Below, piece after piece: positions 1-9,193 of a stretch of 38,941 nucleotides of DNA; the first letter of the stretch is position 1, and the number at the start of each line of letters is the position of its first letter. This DNA is from Akkermansiaceae bacterium (GTDB lineage Bacteria; Verrucomicrobiota; Verrucomicrobiia; Verrucomicrobiales; Akkermansiaceae), in assembly GCA_903827375.1 (NCBI GenBank), contig CAIKHZ010000020.1, forward strand, positions 1-38,941, written 5' to 3'. The position numbers and the translations under genes are program-made. The notes under the pieces are model-generated. The model was not told the DNA's origin and ran no database searches. It was given only the letters and a program-made list of their open reading frames with translations.

Positions 1-3000
1 ATCAGCGCGCCGGTTCTGCTCAACGACAACTTGGTCATCAGCTCAGCCATCACCTCCACCTCGGTGAATGCGCTCACGATGTCGGGCATCATTGACGACG
101 GTTCGGGAAGTTTCTCCATCACCAAGAACAACACCTTCCTGGCGGTATTGCCACCTATCGTTCCGGAACCGGGATCTCCACGACTGGCAGCGGTCCGTAC
201 ACCGTCAATCTCACACTCAATCCGGGGAGTGTGACATGGACTCCCGGCGTCACCACCGGCAACTGGGATACCAGCGCCACCAATTGGACGGAAGGCGGCA
301 CCACCGGCAAAGTCTATTTCAATGGCGACAATGTGACCTTCGCGGAACCCAGCGCCGCCGCCACCGTAACCATCGCATCAGGTGTTACCGTGGCACCCAC
401 CAGCATCGCGTTCACCAACACGAGCAACAGTTATACGTTGGCCGGTTCCGGAGTGATCGCTGGAGCCCCCACGATCAGCAAATCCGGTGCGGGCAGGCTC
501 AATCTCACCAGTACAGTGGGCATCACTGGCGGTGGCATCTTCAACATCAGCGGCGGCACGGTCACGTCCGCCAACACCACTGCGGTCGGCCTGAGCGTCA
601 ACGCCAACCTGTCCGGAACCATCACCTTGGGCGACACCACCACCTACGGAGCTCTCACGTTTACCGGCACCCACTCGATCGCCAACGGTGCCAACATCAC
701 CACTCCGGTCAACTCCCACGTCCTGCTTTCCGGCCCGGTCAGTCTGCCTGCCGCGTTCACCGTCAATGCGCCTTTTGTCACATCCACGAACGGATACCTG
801 ATAGCCTCTGGCACTGCGACGATGAACAGCGACACCGTCATCACTACGCCGTCCGCCTTCAACAGTTCGAACTATCTCGGTTTAAGCGGAGTCCTCACCG
901 ACGGCGCTGGAACCTACAAGCTGTCCAAGGAAGGCGTCGGTTGCCTGCGCCTGCAACTTGCTAACACCTACAAAGGCGGCACCCTCATCGATAGCGGTCT
1001 GATCGTGTCAGTCAACGCAGCGGGCCTCGGCACGGGTGACGTGACGATCAATGGCAACATGACCAGTGGCGGCCAAGTGGAGTACACCAACGGAGGAACC
1101 GTGCCGAACAATTTCAAGATCAGCGGCACGGGGTTACCGCTGTCGGGCGATACCGGTGGCGACGGGGCCATCCAGATCAACTTTGGTCCCACCACGCTGA
1201 CCGGATCGATCACCCTGAACGGTAATTCGCGGATCACCGGTTATCTTTCCTACGCGGGCATCCTCAACGGCAACATCACTGAAAACGGCGGCCAGTATTC
1301 GTTGGACATCGGTTCTCCAGGCGCGGTGAACGGTTGCGGCACGATCACCCTGGCCGGCACCAACTCCTACACCGGCGGCACCAACATCTACCGCACCATT
1401 GCCCGTGGCTGGTCCAACAGCGCCTTCGGAACCGGTGGCGTGACCATCGGTGGTGATGCCAGCGCCACGCTGACCACCCGGGTGGAAATCGGCAGCAACG
1501 CCAACCTGTCTAACAATTTTTCTCTCAGCTCTGTCGGCAAGACCGACAGCACGGTCAACTACGGCGAAATCACCAGCTATCCGGGCGATGCCACCACGCT
1601 CTCCACGGCGGTGGTCAACGGCACTGTCAACATCACCGCAACGCCGGCCAACGGCGGCCACTTTGCGACCCAGGGCAACGCCGCCAATGTCCTGCGGGTG
1701 TCGGGAGCGATCAACTCGTCAGTCCCGGTGATTGTCGCTGCGGGCATTGTTGAACTTGGCGGCGGCGGCACCGGTTACACCGCGCTCACACAAGCCAAGG
1801 ACACCTTGCGCGTCGCGGCCACCAATGGCATAGCCACCACCGCTATTGTCACCCAAGGGACCACCGGTGCCGCCGTTCTGGATCTCAACGGTTTCAGCCA
1901 ATCCCTTGTCGCTCTGGTGAAATCCACCAACGCCGCTTCCGTCACCAACAACGGCTTATCCCCTGCTACCCTGACTTTGGCACCTGCCGACGGACTGACC
2001 CACGCCTATGCCGGGACCTTCGCCGGCGGCAGTTCCGCCTTGAATCTGGCCATCGGCGGCGACGGGACGTCGGTGACTTCCCTAACAGTCTCATCGGCAT
2101 CCTTCGCTGGCACCACCACCGTCGGCAATGGCGGCATCCTCAATCTGCCCAGTGGCGTCACACTTGGCAATTCGTCGAGTGCGGCCACCTGTGGCAACGG
2201 AGGCAAGCTCACCGGTTTGGGCACCTTCGGGGGTTCCCTCAGTCTCACCAATGGCGCGAAGATTGACATCGATCCCTCGCTGGGGCACCTCAACGTCACC
2301 GGCAACCTAACTGTCACCGGAACGGTCACCGTCAACCTGCTTAGCACCCCGGGGCCCTCGATCACGGTGTTGGGCTGCTCCGGCGCGCTCAGTGCCAATG
2401 CCGGCAATTTCGTGCTGGCCAACGCCGGGAGTTACAACTCGCCGCATTTTGCCGTCGTCGGCAACTCGTTGGTGCTGACCACCGGTGCGCTGAGCCTGAC
2501 GTGGACCGGTAGCGGCGGCAGCAACTGGATGGTCAACGGCAACGCTAGTTGGACGGACGGCACAAACACGCGCTCGTTTCTCAACGGCGATTCGGCGGCC
2601 TTCACTGATGGTCCCAGCAGCAATCAAACGATCTATCTTCCCGGCGCGGTGCAACCCAATGCCGTAAGTTTCAATAACTCCACCCGCAGTTATACGTTCA
2701 TCGATAGTGGCTCTGCGTCGCTGCAGGCCACCAGCCTCACCAAGTCCGGCTCTAACACCGTGACCCTCGGTGTCCCTTTCACGGTGTCCGGCACCACCAC
2801 ACTCAACGCGGGCAACCTGGTGATTCAAACCCCGGATTTCGGCTCCACCCCCATGGTCGTCGGCAACACGATTGCCGGTGCCGGCACGCTGACCCTCTCG
2901 GCCGGATTGAGCAACCCGGTGACCCTGTCGGGTGCCAACAGCGGTTACACGGGCTCGCTGGTGGTATCCAAAGCCGACTTGATCCTCTCGAGCTCCGCCG

Positions 3001-4835
3001 CCAGCGGCACCGGCACGATCACTCTTGGTGATGCCAATACCCAGCCGTTCGACTATCCTGAACTCACCCTCGGGGTCGGCGTGTCTATCAGCAATTCCGT
3101 GGTGGTCAACAGCTTCGACAACACTCTCATTGATGGAGCCGGTTCCATTACCGGCGCAGCCACCCTGATCAAGCGCGGTGACGGTTCACTGATCGTGAGC
3201 AATGTCAATACGTTCACCGGAGCCACCACTGTCGTCGCCGGCACGCTCAGTTGCACCGTGGCTAACGGCATTGCCAGCGCTTCGACGATCACCCTTGGCG
3301 CGCCGGACACCGGTGTGTCTGACACGACCCTCGCCCTGCCCTCCACCATGGCAACGCCGCTGGTGCTCAGTTCCGCCGCCACTTCCCATGCCATCCTCAC
3401 CCGCAGCGGCGGCAGTGTCGCCACCCTCAGCGGTACGGTGGCTCTCAACGGACGGGATTTGTGGCTGCAGAGTCCTTCCATCACGCTCAGCGGAGCGATT
3501 TCCGGCGCGGGAAATCTGTGCATCAACAACAGTGCCTTCAGCAGCCCGGTGATTATTTCGGGCGAAAGCAACTCGTTCGTTGGCGATGTCGTGGTGCTCG
3601 GCGGCTCCGTGCAAACGTCCACCCTCGGCGGCACCCACAACTGCATCCCGGACAGTTCGTCGGTGATCCTGTCGGCCGGCACAACCTTCTATGTCGGTGC
3701 CAGCGATGCGATCAACGCCCTCACCGGGCCAGCCGATGCCAGCGTGCGCCCCAGCATCAGCAGCGACGGCACCGTCGAGCTGAGCGTCGGCGCGGCCAAC
3801 GGCTCGGGGACCTTCGGGGGCGTTTTGGCCAATCAATCCGGCACTAGAAAGCTCGCTTTCACCAAACTGGGTACCGGCACCGAGACGCTCACCGGCAATT
3901 CCACAGCCACTGGTGACCTGCACGCCTCCGGCGGCACGTTGCTGGTTGACGGCAATTATCCCACCCATTTCTTTGTCGATGCGGGGGCTGTCCTCGGCGG
4001 CAACGGCACGGTTGGCGCGGGAGATTTGGGCGCTGGCTCGCGATCCATTAGCGGTTATCTCGCCCCTGGCGACGGGATCGGCACCCTCACCCTCAGGGAT
4101 GCTGTCAATCTCGGCAGCGGTGCTGGCCTTGACCTCCAAATCGGCAATTGGACTGGCACCACTCCTGGCGTGGACTACGACACCTTAGTCACTGCGGGTC
4201 TCGACTTTTTCGGACCCATCACGGTGAATCTCGACTGCACCGGCCTGACGAATTTCTCGGAAACTGCGCAGACCTTCGTCATTGCCACCGCTCCAACCAC
4301 CATCTATCCCCCGGGCTATAATGCGACCACCCTTAACGTCACCAACTTCCCCGGCAAAGGAACCTGGACGCTTTACAACCCCGACAATCGCTCCGACTTC
4401 GGCACTTCCCTCAAGCTCTACTACACTCCGCCCAGCTACAAGGCATGGGTCAATATCTATCCCACCTTGTACGGTGCCACAGCGCTGCCCGGTGCCGACC
4501 CGGACCATGACGGTATCCCCAACCTGATGGAGTATGTGCTCGGCGGCATCCCCACCGTGGGCTCTGAGGCGATTCTGCCGACTCAGGCGCTCAACCCGGG
4601 AGGCCTGACATTCACTTACAGTCGTGCCAGCTCCTCGGCAAACGACACCACGCAGGTTGTCGAGTGGACCAATGACTTCGTCACCTGGAACGAGATCCCC
4701 GTCGGTCCTGTCAGTGCCGACCCGGTGACCATCATCGCAAACGCCAATGCTCCGGACACCGTCATCGTCACCATCCCCCGCTCCAGCGAGCTCAATGGCT
4801 TGCTCTTCGCCCGTTTGAAGGTGTCATCGCCTTGA
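1..4835 (+). CDS. Giant beta-helix / autotransporter-associated repeat protein (5' partial, frameshifted)
   Basis: Predicted secreted surface protein; the 5' end lies outside the window. From about 231 an open frame of some 1530 codons runs to TGA at 4833. It is Gly/Ser/Thr/Asn-rich, with passenger-type repeats (ANTYKGGTLIDSG, TNSYTGGTNI, VNTFTGATTVVAGTL) and two 'TWT...W...W.DG...NGD...F' module starts, one at about base 237 and one near 2500. The C-terminus carries DPDHDGIPNLMEYVLGG followed by a beta-sandwich-like tail, a hallmark of verrucomicrobial surface proteins; no autotransporter beta-barrel is present. Bases 1-140 encode the same kind of protein in another frame (VISSAITSTSVNALTMSG), and the reading moves to the main frame by adding one base near 138-143, so the gene is frameshifted or holds a sequencing error. 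Specific function is unknown; adhesion or surface polysaccharide binding is a guess. Confidence 0.85.
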
Positions 4836-5019
4836 GCTGTGGCTCGCTCCTTGGAAACTCTCACAGGCATGGGTTTGGCAATGCTCTTGGGTGGGGCTAG
4901 GCGTTAGACGGCACGGTGAATGCGGCACTCGTTTCGAGCGACATCTCGGCGAGGCCCCTTCCTCCGTCCGCCGCAAGGTTTGCGTTTCGGACTTGTTCTT
5001 TGCTGAAATCGCGACACGC

Positions 5020-5042
5020 TGGCTGTGGACAACTCACAGCCA
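5020..5042 (+). promoter_or_regulatory. Perfect 8-bp inverted repeat overlapping a start codon
   Basis: TGGCTGTG at 5020-5027 and CACAGCCA at 5035-5042 are exact reverse complements around a 7-base loop. The 3' arm ends on the A of the ATG at 5042. In mRNA the hairpin would cover the ribosome landing zone; in DNA it could be an operator. The role is inferred from position only. Confidence 0.4.
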
Positions 5043-5692
5043 TGGCAATTTGGTATTACGAATGGAACGGAGCACAGCAGGGGCCGGTGGACGAGGCGGC
5101 GGCGGTGGCCTTGCTGGCCAACGGCACCTTGACCGCCAGGTCCTTGGTGTGGCGGGAGGGACTGGTGGATTGGCTGCCGTTGCAGCAATCCGAGCTGTCG
5201 CGTTATCTCGCGTTGCCAAGCGCACCACCACCTCCTCCACCTCCCATCAGGGGGCCAGGCGGAGCAGGGTCGGTCAATCCCTATCGGCCCCCGCAAGCCA
5301 TTCCAAGCGAATTCCCGTACGAGGGGGGACCGCGCGTTGAGTTGACGTGGACGCAAATCCTGTGGAGTTTCGAGGGGCGGATTCCTAGGCGAACCTACTG
5401 GGCTGGAATCGGCATTTGGATAGGCGTGTTCATGTTAATGGGGTTTTTTTTCCCTTTGCTATTCCAGTTCAGCGAACCCATTTTGTTCTTGGTGCTGCTT
5501 CTACCGGCGATGGTGCTTTTCATTTGGAGTTCGCTGGCCTTGCAGATCAAGCGTTGGCATGACCGCAACAAGCCCGGGGTCATGGTACTCATCAATCTCA
5601 TTCCCTACGTCGGCGGCATCTGGACGTTTGTTGAATGTTGCTGCCTCAGGGGCACCGAAGGCAGCAACTCCTACGGCAGCGATCCGACATGA
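5042..5692 (+). CDS. GYF_2 (DUF4339) plus DUF805 membrane protein
   Basis: A 216-residue inner-membrane protein of unknown role. Residues 1-50 (MAIWYYEWNGAQQGPVDEAA, then VWREGLVDWLPL) are a GYF_2 domain, a probable peptide-binding module. A proline-rich linker follows (six consecutive prolines near residue 65). The C-terminal half is DUF805: FEGRIPRRTYW, two or more hydrophobic helices, then LQIKRWHDRNKPG and a YGSDPT end, all typical of the family. The frame is open upstream to 4916, but that extension has no conserved features, so the ATG at 5042 where the GYF_2 domain begins was chosen. The gene stands alone, and a small hairpin without a T tract (5699-5714) follows the stop. The domain call is secure. 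Confidence 0.85.
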   Translation: MAIWYYEWNGAQQGPVDEAAAVALLANGTLTARSLVWREGLVDWLPLQQSELSRYLALPSAPPPPPPPIRGPGGAGSVNPYRPPQAIPSEFPYEGGPRVELTWTQILWSFEGRIPRRTYWAGIGIWIGVFMLMGFFFPLLFQFSEPILFLVLLLPAMVLFIWSSLALQIKRWHDRNKPGVMVLINLIPYVGGIWTFVECCCLRGTEGSNSYGSDPT

Positions 5693-5841
5693 ACTCTCCC
5701 GCCTAGCGAGGCGGCTCCTCAGACCCAGCCGGATTGATAGAGGCGCCGGTGCACATGGCACCGCCCTGCACAGCATTCCTCTCTTCCGTTCGACGTCGGA
5801 TGCTTGACGTTCCACGATTTCAGAGAAAAAAGGTTGCGGGC

Positions 5842-5850
5842 GGGGGGGGG
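5842..5850 (+). repeat. Homopolymeric G9 tract upstream of a sugar isomerase gene
   Basis: Nine consecutive G residues end 20 bases before the ATG at 5871, within a G-rich stretch. Tracts of this length are prone to slipped-strand mispairing. A regulatory effect is only inferred. Confidence 0.4.
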
Positions 5851-5870
5851 CCTGTGCAATCTCAAGCACA

Positions 5871-6734
5871 ATGAAACCACAGTTCATGTCACGTCGTCAA
5901 TTTGTCACCAGTTCTCTCATCGGTGCGGCCGCAGTGGTGGCTGGGCGGGCGCTAGCGGCTCCGCCCGCCACCGCCAAAATCCCCATCTCGGTCCAATTGT
6001 ATTCGGTGCGCGACGCATGTGCCAAGGATTTCGATGCGGCGCTGGCGGAACTGGCCAAGATGGGATTCGTTGGAGTCGAGTTTGCCGGATATCACAGCTA
6101 CAGTGGCAAGGCGAAGGAACTGCGCGCGAAACTCGACGCATTGGGCCTGAAGGTGGCTGCCACCCATATTGGCACGCCGACGTTGCGTGGTGATGCCCTG
6201 CAAAAGACCATCGACTTTCATCAGCAGATTGGCTGCAAGTATCTGATTGTGCCTGGCGACGGAGACTTCACCCATCCAGAAAAGAGCAAGGCTCTGGCTG
6301 AGTTTTTTAACGAGACAGCCGCCAAACTCAAACCCCATGGCATGGCTTGTGGCTATCATAACCATACCGGCGAGTTCGCTAAAATCGGCGACTCCAATCA
6401 TTGGGAATTGTTCGCCGCACGCACCAGTGGCGACGTGGTTTTACAGGTCGATTGCGGCTGGGCCAGCGATGCCGGACAGGATTGCGCCGATCTGATGAAA
6501 CGCCACCCCGGTCGCATGAAGGTGGTGCATATCAAGCCGACGGTCATCAAGGGAGAGGCTGGCAAAAAGGCGTTTTTCGGCCAGGACTCAGTGAACTGGC
6601 CACCGGTTCTTCAGGCGTGCCGTGAGGTTGGCGGTACCGAGTGGCTCACCCTCGAACAGGAAGTCTATCCAGATGGACTGTCGCCGATGGAGTGCACCAA
6701 ACTTTCCCTCGCCGCGCTAACCAAGAGTCTGTGA
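5871..6734 (+). CDS. Tat-exported sugar phosphate isomerase/epimerase-like TIM-barrel protein
   Basis: A 287-residue protein of the xylose-isomerase-like TIM-barrel (AP endonuclease 2) superfamily. Members isomerise or epimerise sugars or act on oxidised sugar derivatives using a divalent metal. The N-terminus has a Tat signal (MSRRQFVTSSLIGAAAVVAG, from residue 6, cleavage after RALA), so the enzyme is probably periplasmic. Barrel landmarks are visible: VEFAGY with a ligand Glu, GYHNHTGEF, QVDCGWA, VVHIKP and LEQE, which give the usual E/D/H metal site. ATG codons at 5871 and 5886 are both possible; the second starts directly on the Tat region. Exported enzymes of this type are very common in Verrucomicrobia and Planctomycetes, but the substrate cannot be told from sequence. 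A second exported member lies at 14479. Confidence 0.85.
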   Translation: MKPQFMSRRQFVTSSLIGAAAVVAGRALAAPPATAKIPISVQLYSVRDACAKDFDAALAELAKMGFVGVEFAGYHSYSGKAKELRAKLDALGLKVAATHIGTPTLRGDALQKTIDFHQQIGCKYLIVPGDGDFTHPEKSKALAEFFNETAAKLKPHGMACGYHNHTGEFAKIGDSNHWELFAARTSGDVVLQVDCGWASDAGQDCADLMKRHPGRMKVVHIKPTVIKGEAGKKAFFGQDSVNWPPVLQACREVGGTEWLTLEQEVYPDGLSPMECTKLSLAALTKSL

Positions 6735-6824
6735 GCAAGAAATTGCCACAGTAGGCTCTAGACTCGATTCGCCTTGGCTTGACCCGCTCCCATTGACGAG
6801 TCTGAGCTGCCCTTCGTGTTAGCC

Positions 6825-7613
6825 ATGGACCTGTCAAAAATCACTGTGCTGGGCGCACTGGCCATCGTGACGGGTGCAGGAGTGGCAGCGTTGATCGGCA
6901 AAGGCCTCCATATTTGGCGCGCCCATCGGGTGGCAGCGGACTTGTACCGGTTCTTTTGTCAGGCTCAAGCCGTCCACGAGAAAATGCAAACCGGGCTCAA
7001 GACGATGGCCGGAATTGTCCCGCAGCTTGAGGATCCGCGACGGGAATTGTCGCGGCGTGGAGTGGCCCTGTTAGATCAGCATGCGGTATCGATGATGGCG
7101 ATGGAACGGGCGTTGGGTGCGCCCCATGGAAGGACCCGCTTGCGGCGGGTGGCCAGTCGTCACTTGCAGAATTTGAATGGGTTGCACGGGGCATTTGAGG
7201 CATTTCAGCAGGCGGTGCTCGCGGCGCTGTATGAGCAAGCGGCCACGCGGGTGGTGATGCCGCCGCTTGTGGTGCGGCGGTATCGGGCGGCGTTCCGGGT
7301 GCTTGAGCATGCTTTACCTGATGAGTTATGGCAGGTAATGAATGAGATTTTGGTGCGGAACATCGAGTTGTGGACGCTGGATATGATGGGTGAATGGCAC
7401 AAGGTGCGCGACGTCGGGGCGCGGCTGGGTAAGGACGTGATGTTCAGTCGCAGCTGTTTTGAGAATGCGGTGGAGTTGCACCTGATTGTGCACGACCTCA
7501 ACGGGCGTGCCTTCACCAGTGAGTTTGTCGTAACTCACTCGCATACGCTCACTGCGCGGCGGTGGCCGCAGTGGCGCAAGAGTCCGTTGAAACGCGATGA
7601 ATTCAGTCGTTAG
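6825..7613 (+). CDS. Hypothetical membrane-anchored protein
   Basis: A 262-residue protein that I do not recognise. It has a single N-terminal hydrophobic helix (about residues 5-25, ITVLGALAIVTGAGVAALIG), followed by a mainly helical, Arg/His-rich soluble region with no obvious catalytic motif. The length and continuous high-GC3 codon use argue for a real gene. The ATG at 6825 was preferred over an in-frame GTG at 6816 nine bases upstream. It is convergent with the MFS gene, whose stop is at 7659. A membrane-tethered cytoplasmic or periplasmic helical protein is as far as the sequence allows. Confidence 0.65.
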   Translation: MDLSKITVLGALAIVTGAGVAALIGKGLHIWRAHRVAADLYRFFCQAQAVHEKMQTGLKTMAGIVPQLEDPRRELSRRGVALLDQHAVSMMAMERALGAPHGRTRLRRVASRHLQNLNGLHGAFEAFQQAVLAALYEQAATRVVMPPLVVRRYRAAFRVLEHALPDELWQVMNEILVRNIELWTLDMMGEWHKVRDVGARLGKDVMFSRSCFENAVELHLIVHDLNGRAFTSEFVVTHSHTLTARRWPQWRKSPLKRDEFSR

Positions 7614-7658
7614 ATTAATTGCCCGGCTTCTGAATCACTTGGGTTTGGAGTCTTTTCT

Positions 7659-8933
7659 TCACAGGGGTGAGGAGTCCTGAGCCTCGCGGCGGTCCACGCT
7701 GCGGATCAGGTCCAGATAGAAATAAGTGCCAATAAGATAGAGCACGGATGTCGTTAGAAATATCTGCCAATAGGGCAAGTGGTTGGAACGGAGGATTTGG
7801 AAAACTTTGGCGGCGAGCCACCACGAACCGCTCCAGATGGCGCCGTTGCAGGCGCTCATGAGTTCGCGGTTGCGCTCGCCAACGTAGGTCATAGTCAGTT
7901 CACTGATGGAGGGGCCTGCCATGCTCATGAGCGGCTGGCGGATGATGAAACAGCCGACGGCCAAAGGAAGTGCCCAGGTGGCGGCCTTCCACAATTCGGT
8001 GAAGCCCATGGTGGCGAGCAGGACCACGGCGACGCTTTGCACGCCGAGGATGGCCCCGCGCCAGCCGAAGCGGCGGCGCACTTCCGGGACGATCAGACCG
8101 GCGATGAGCACCAGCACGTTGCTGACGGAGCCGTAGGCGGAATAATGGAAAGCATCCACACTGAAGACAGTCTTGAAGAAGAGGTTGAGGAATTGGATGC
8201 TCAGGCCGGCGCCGGTGGCGATGCAGAGCGTCGGCAGCAGGGTGTGCAGCAACACTGGCACGTCGCTGCGGTGGACGTGCAACCAGTGCCGGTTCGTTTG
8301 GACAGGAGCCGCCGGATCCTCCAACCGGGCAAATAAAAATGGTGCTCCAAACCCGGGCAGCGTTAGCAACAGCAGCGTCAAGTACTCATCAAACACCCCG
8401 TGCAGACTGCCTATCCGGAACGACCCGATGCTTTGCAGCACGCTGGCCACCAGACCGCCGCAAATGCTCGCCGCAGCCCACGTGGCGAACAGCAGGCTGA
8501 TCGCCTCACTCGCCTGATGGGCTGGTGCCAGCCGCATGGCCATAGGCAGGTTGGCGACGTTAAGTATCAAGCTCGCAAAGCCCATAGCCAGAAAACAGGC
8601 TGAGGCGGCAGTCATGGCTCCGCAGCGGACGGTTTCCAACGACGCGATGGCCATCAGCGGAAACAATGCGGCACCAAGGATCAGCGGCCAGCGCAGAGGA
8701 CGCCCACGCAGCCACAGGCCCGCCGGAATGGCCAGAAAAAAGGTGGCGACGAAGCGCTGGGATGTGAGCGAAGCGATGCTGGGATCGTCCAAGCCCCGGT
8801 CTTTGAGAAACAAATTGAGCAACAGAAACTGCGCCGTGAGCGTCAGGTTGATCAAAAATTGGCCAGCCGCAAATATGTGCACTCCCCTCGGCAGGGCACG
8901 GTATCGTTCCAACCAAACAGGCAGACGCGGCAT
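7659..8933 (-). CDS. Major facilitator superfamily transporter
   Basis: A 424-residue polytopic inner-membrane protein with about 11-12 hydrophobic helices in two halves, typical of MFS secondary transporters. Visible pieces include FAAGQFLINLTLTAQFLLLN (first helix) and a short basic loop after helix 2 (GLWLRGRPLRWP) at the usual MFS position, although the classic G-x-x-x-D-R-x-G-R-R motif is degenerate. The second half opens with LLHTLLPTLCIATGAGLSIQ. The substrate is not predictable; export of a small molecule or sugar uptake are both possible. The start is ATG 8933. The gene lies downstream of the HzsA-like gene on the same strand, 260 bases apart, so co-transcription is uncertain. Confidence 0.8.
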   Translation of the reverse strand: MPRLPVWLERYRALPRGVHIFAAGQFLINLTLTAQFLLLNLFLKDRGLDDPSIASLTSQRFVATFFLAIPAGLWLRGRPLRWPLILGAALFPLMAIASLETVRCGAMTAASACFLAMGFASLILNVANLPMAMRLAPAHQASEAISLLFATWAAASICGGLVASVLQSIGSFRIGSLHGVFDEYLTLLLLTLPGFGAPFLFARLEDPAAPVQTNRHWLHVHRSDVPVLLHTLLPTLCIATGAGLSIQFLNLFFKTVFSVDAFHYSAYGSVSNVLVLIAGLIVPEVRRRFGWRGAILGVQSVAVVLLATMGFTELWKAATWALPLAVGCFIIRQPLMSMAGPSISELTMTYVGERNRELMSACNGAIWSGSWWLAAKVFQILRSNHLPYWQIFLTTSVLYLIGTYFYLDLIRSVDRREAQDSSPL

Positions 8934-8945
8934 CGCAGTGGGGCC

Positions 8946-9038
8946 TCAGCGGGCCTGAACAGGCCGGATCCAGGAATATCCCGGCAGCCAAGCGGCGGGG
9001 CCAATGAGTGACGAAACCAGGAAAAATCGGCGGGGCAT
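8946..9038 (-). CDS. 30-codon Tat-signal-like orphan ORF
   Basis: A short ORF ending 12 bases upstream of the MFS start. It encodes 30 residues beginning MPRRFFLVSSLIGPAAW, which resemble a twin-arginine leader and share the SSLIG core with the isomerase leader at 5886. No mature domain follows the stop. It may be a micropeptide, the remnant of a lost Tat-exported gene, or chance. The rest of the 8934-9193 gap shows nothing convincing. Confidence 0.25.
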   Translation of the reverse strand: MPRRFFLVSSLIGPAAWLPGYSWIRPVQAR

Positions 9039-9193
9039 GAGGCGGCGGGAAGGTTGGTTTGTTAGTTCAGTGGCAAGGTGCGGAGGCTGCGTCAAGTTGC
9101 ACAGGGCTCGCCGTCGCGCGCAGAACATGTCGCTTGCCCCCCGCCGCGTCAAGGCCCGGAAGTCAGGCTTTGACATGGCGCATCTTGGGGGCC

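Noticed and set aside
378..4139. Long antisense frames opposite the beta-helix gene (for example 378-719, 1134-1661, 3186-4139 on the minus strand).
   Set aside because: They arise from the Gly/Thr/Ser repeat composition of the sense gene at high GC; they lack domains, and their low-complexity Arg/Gly/Ala content matches shadow frames.
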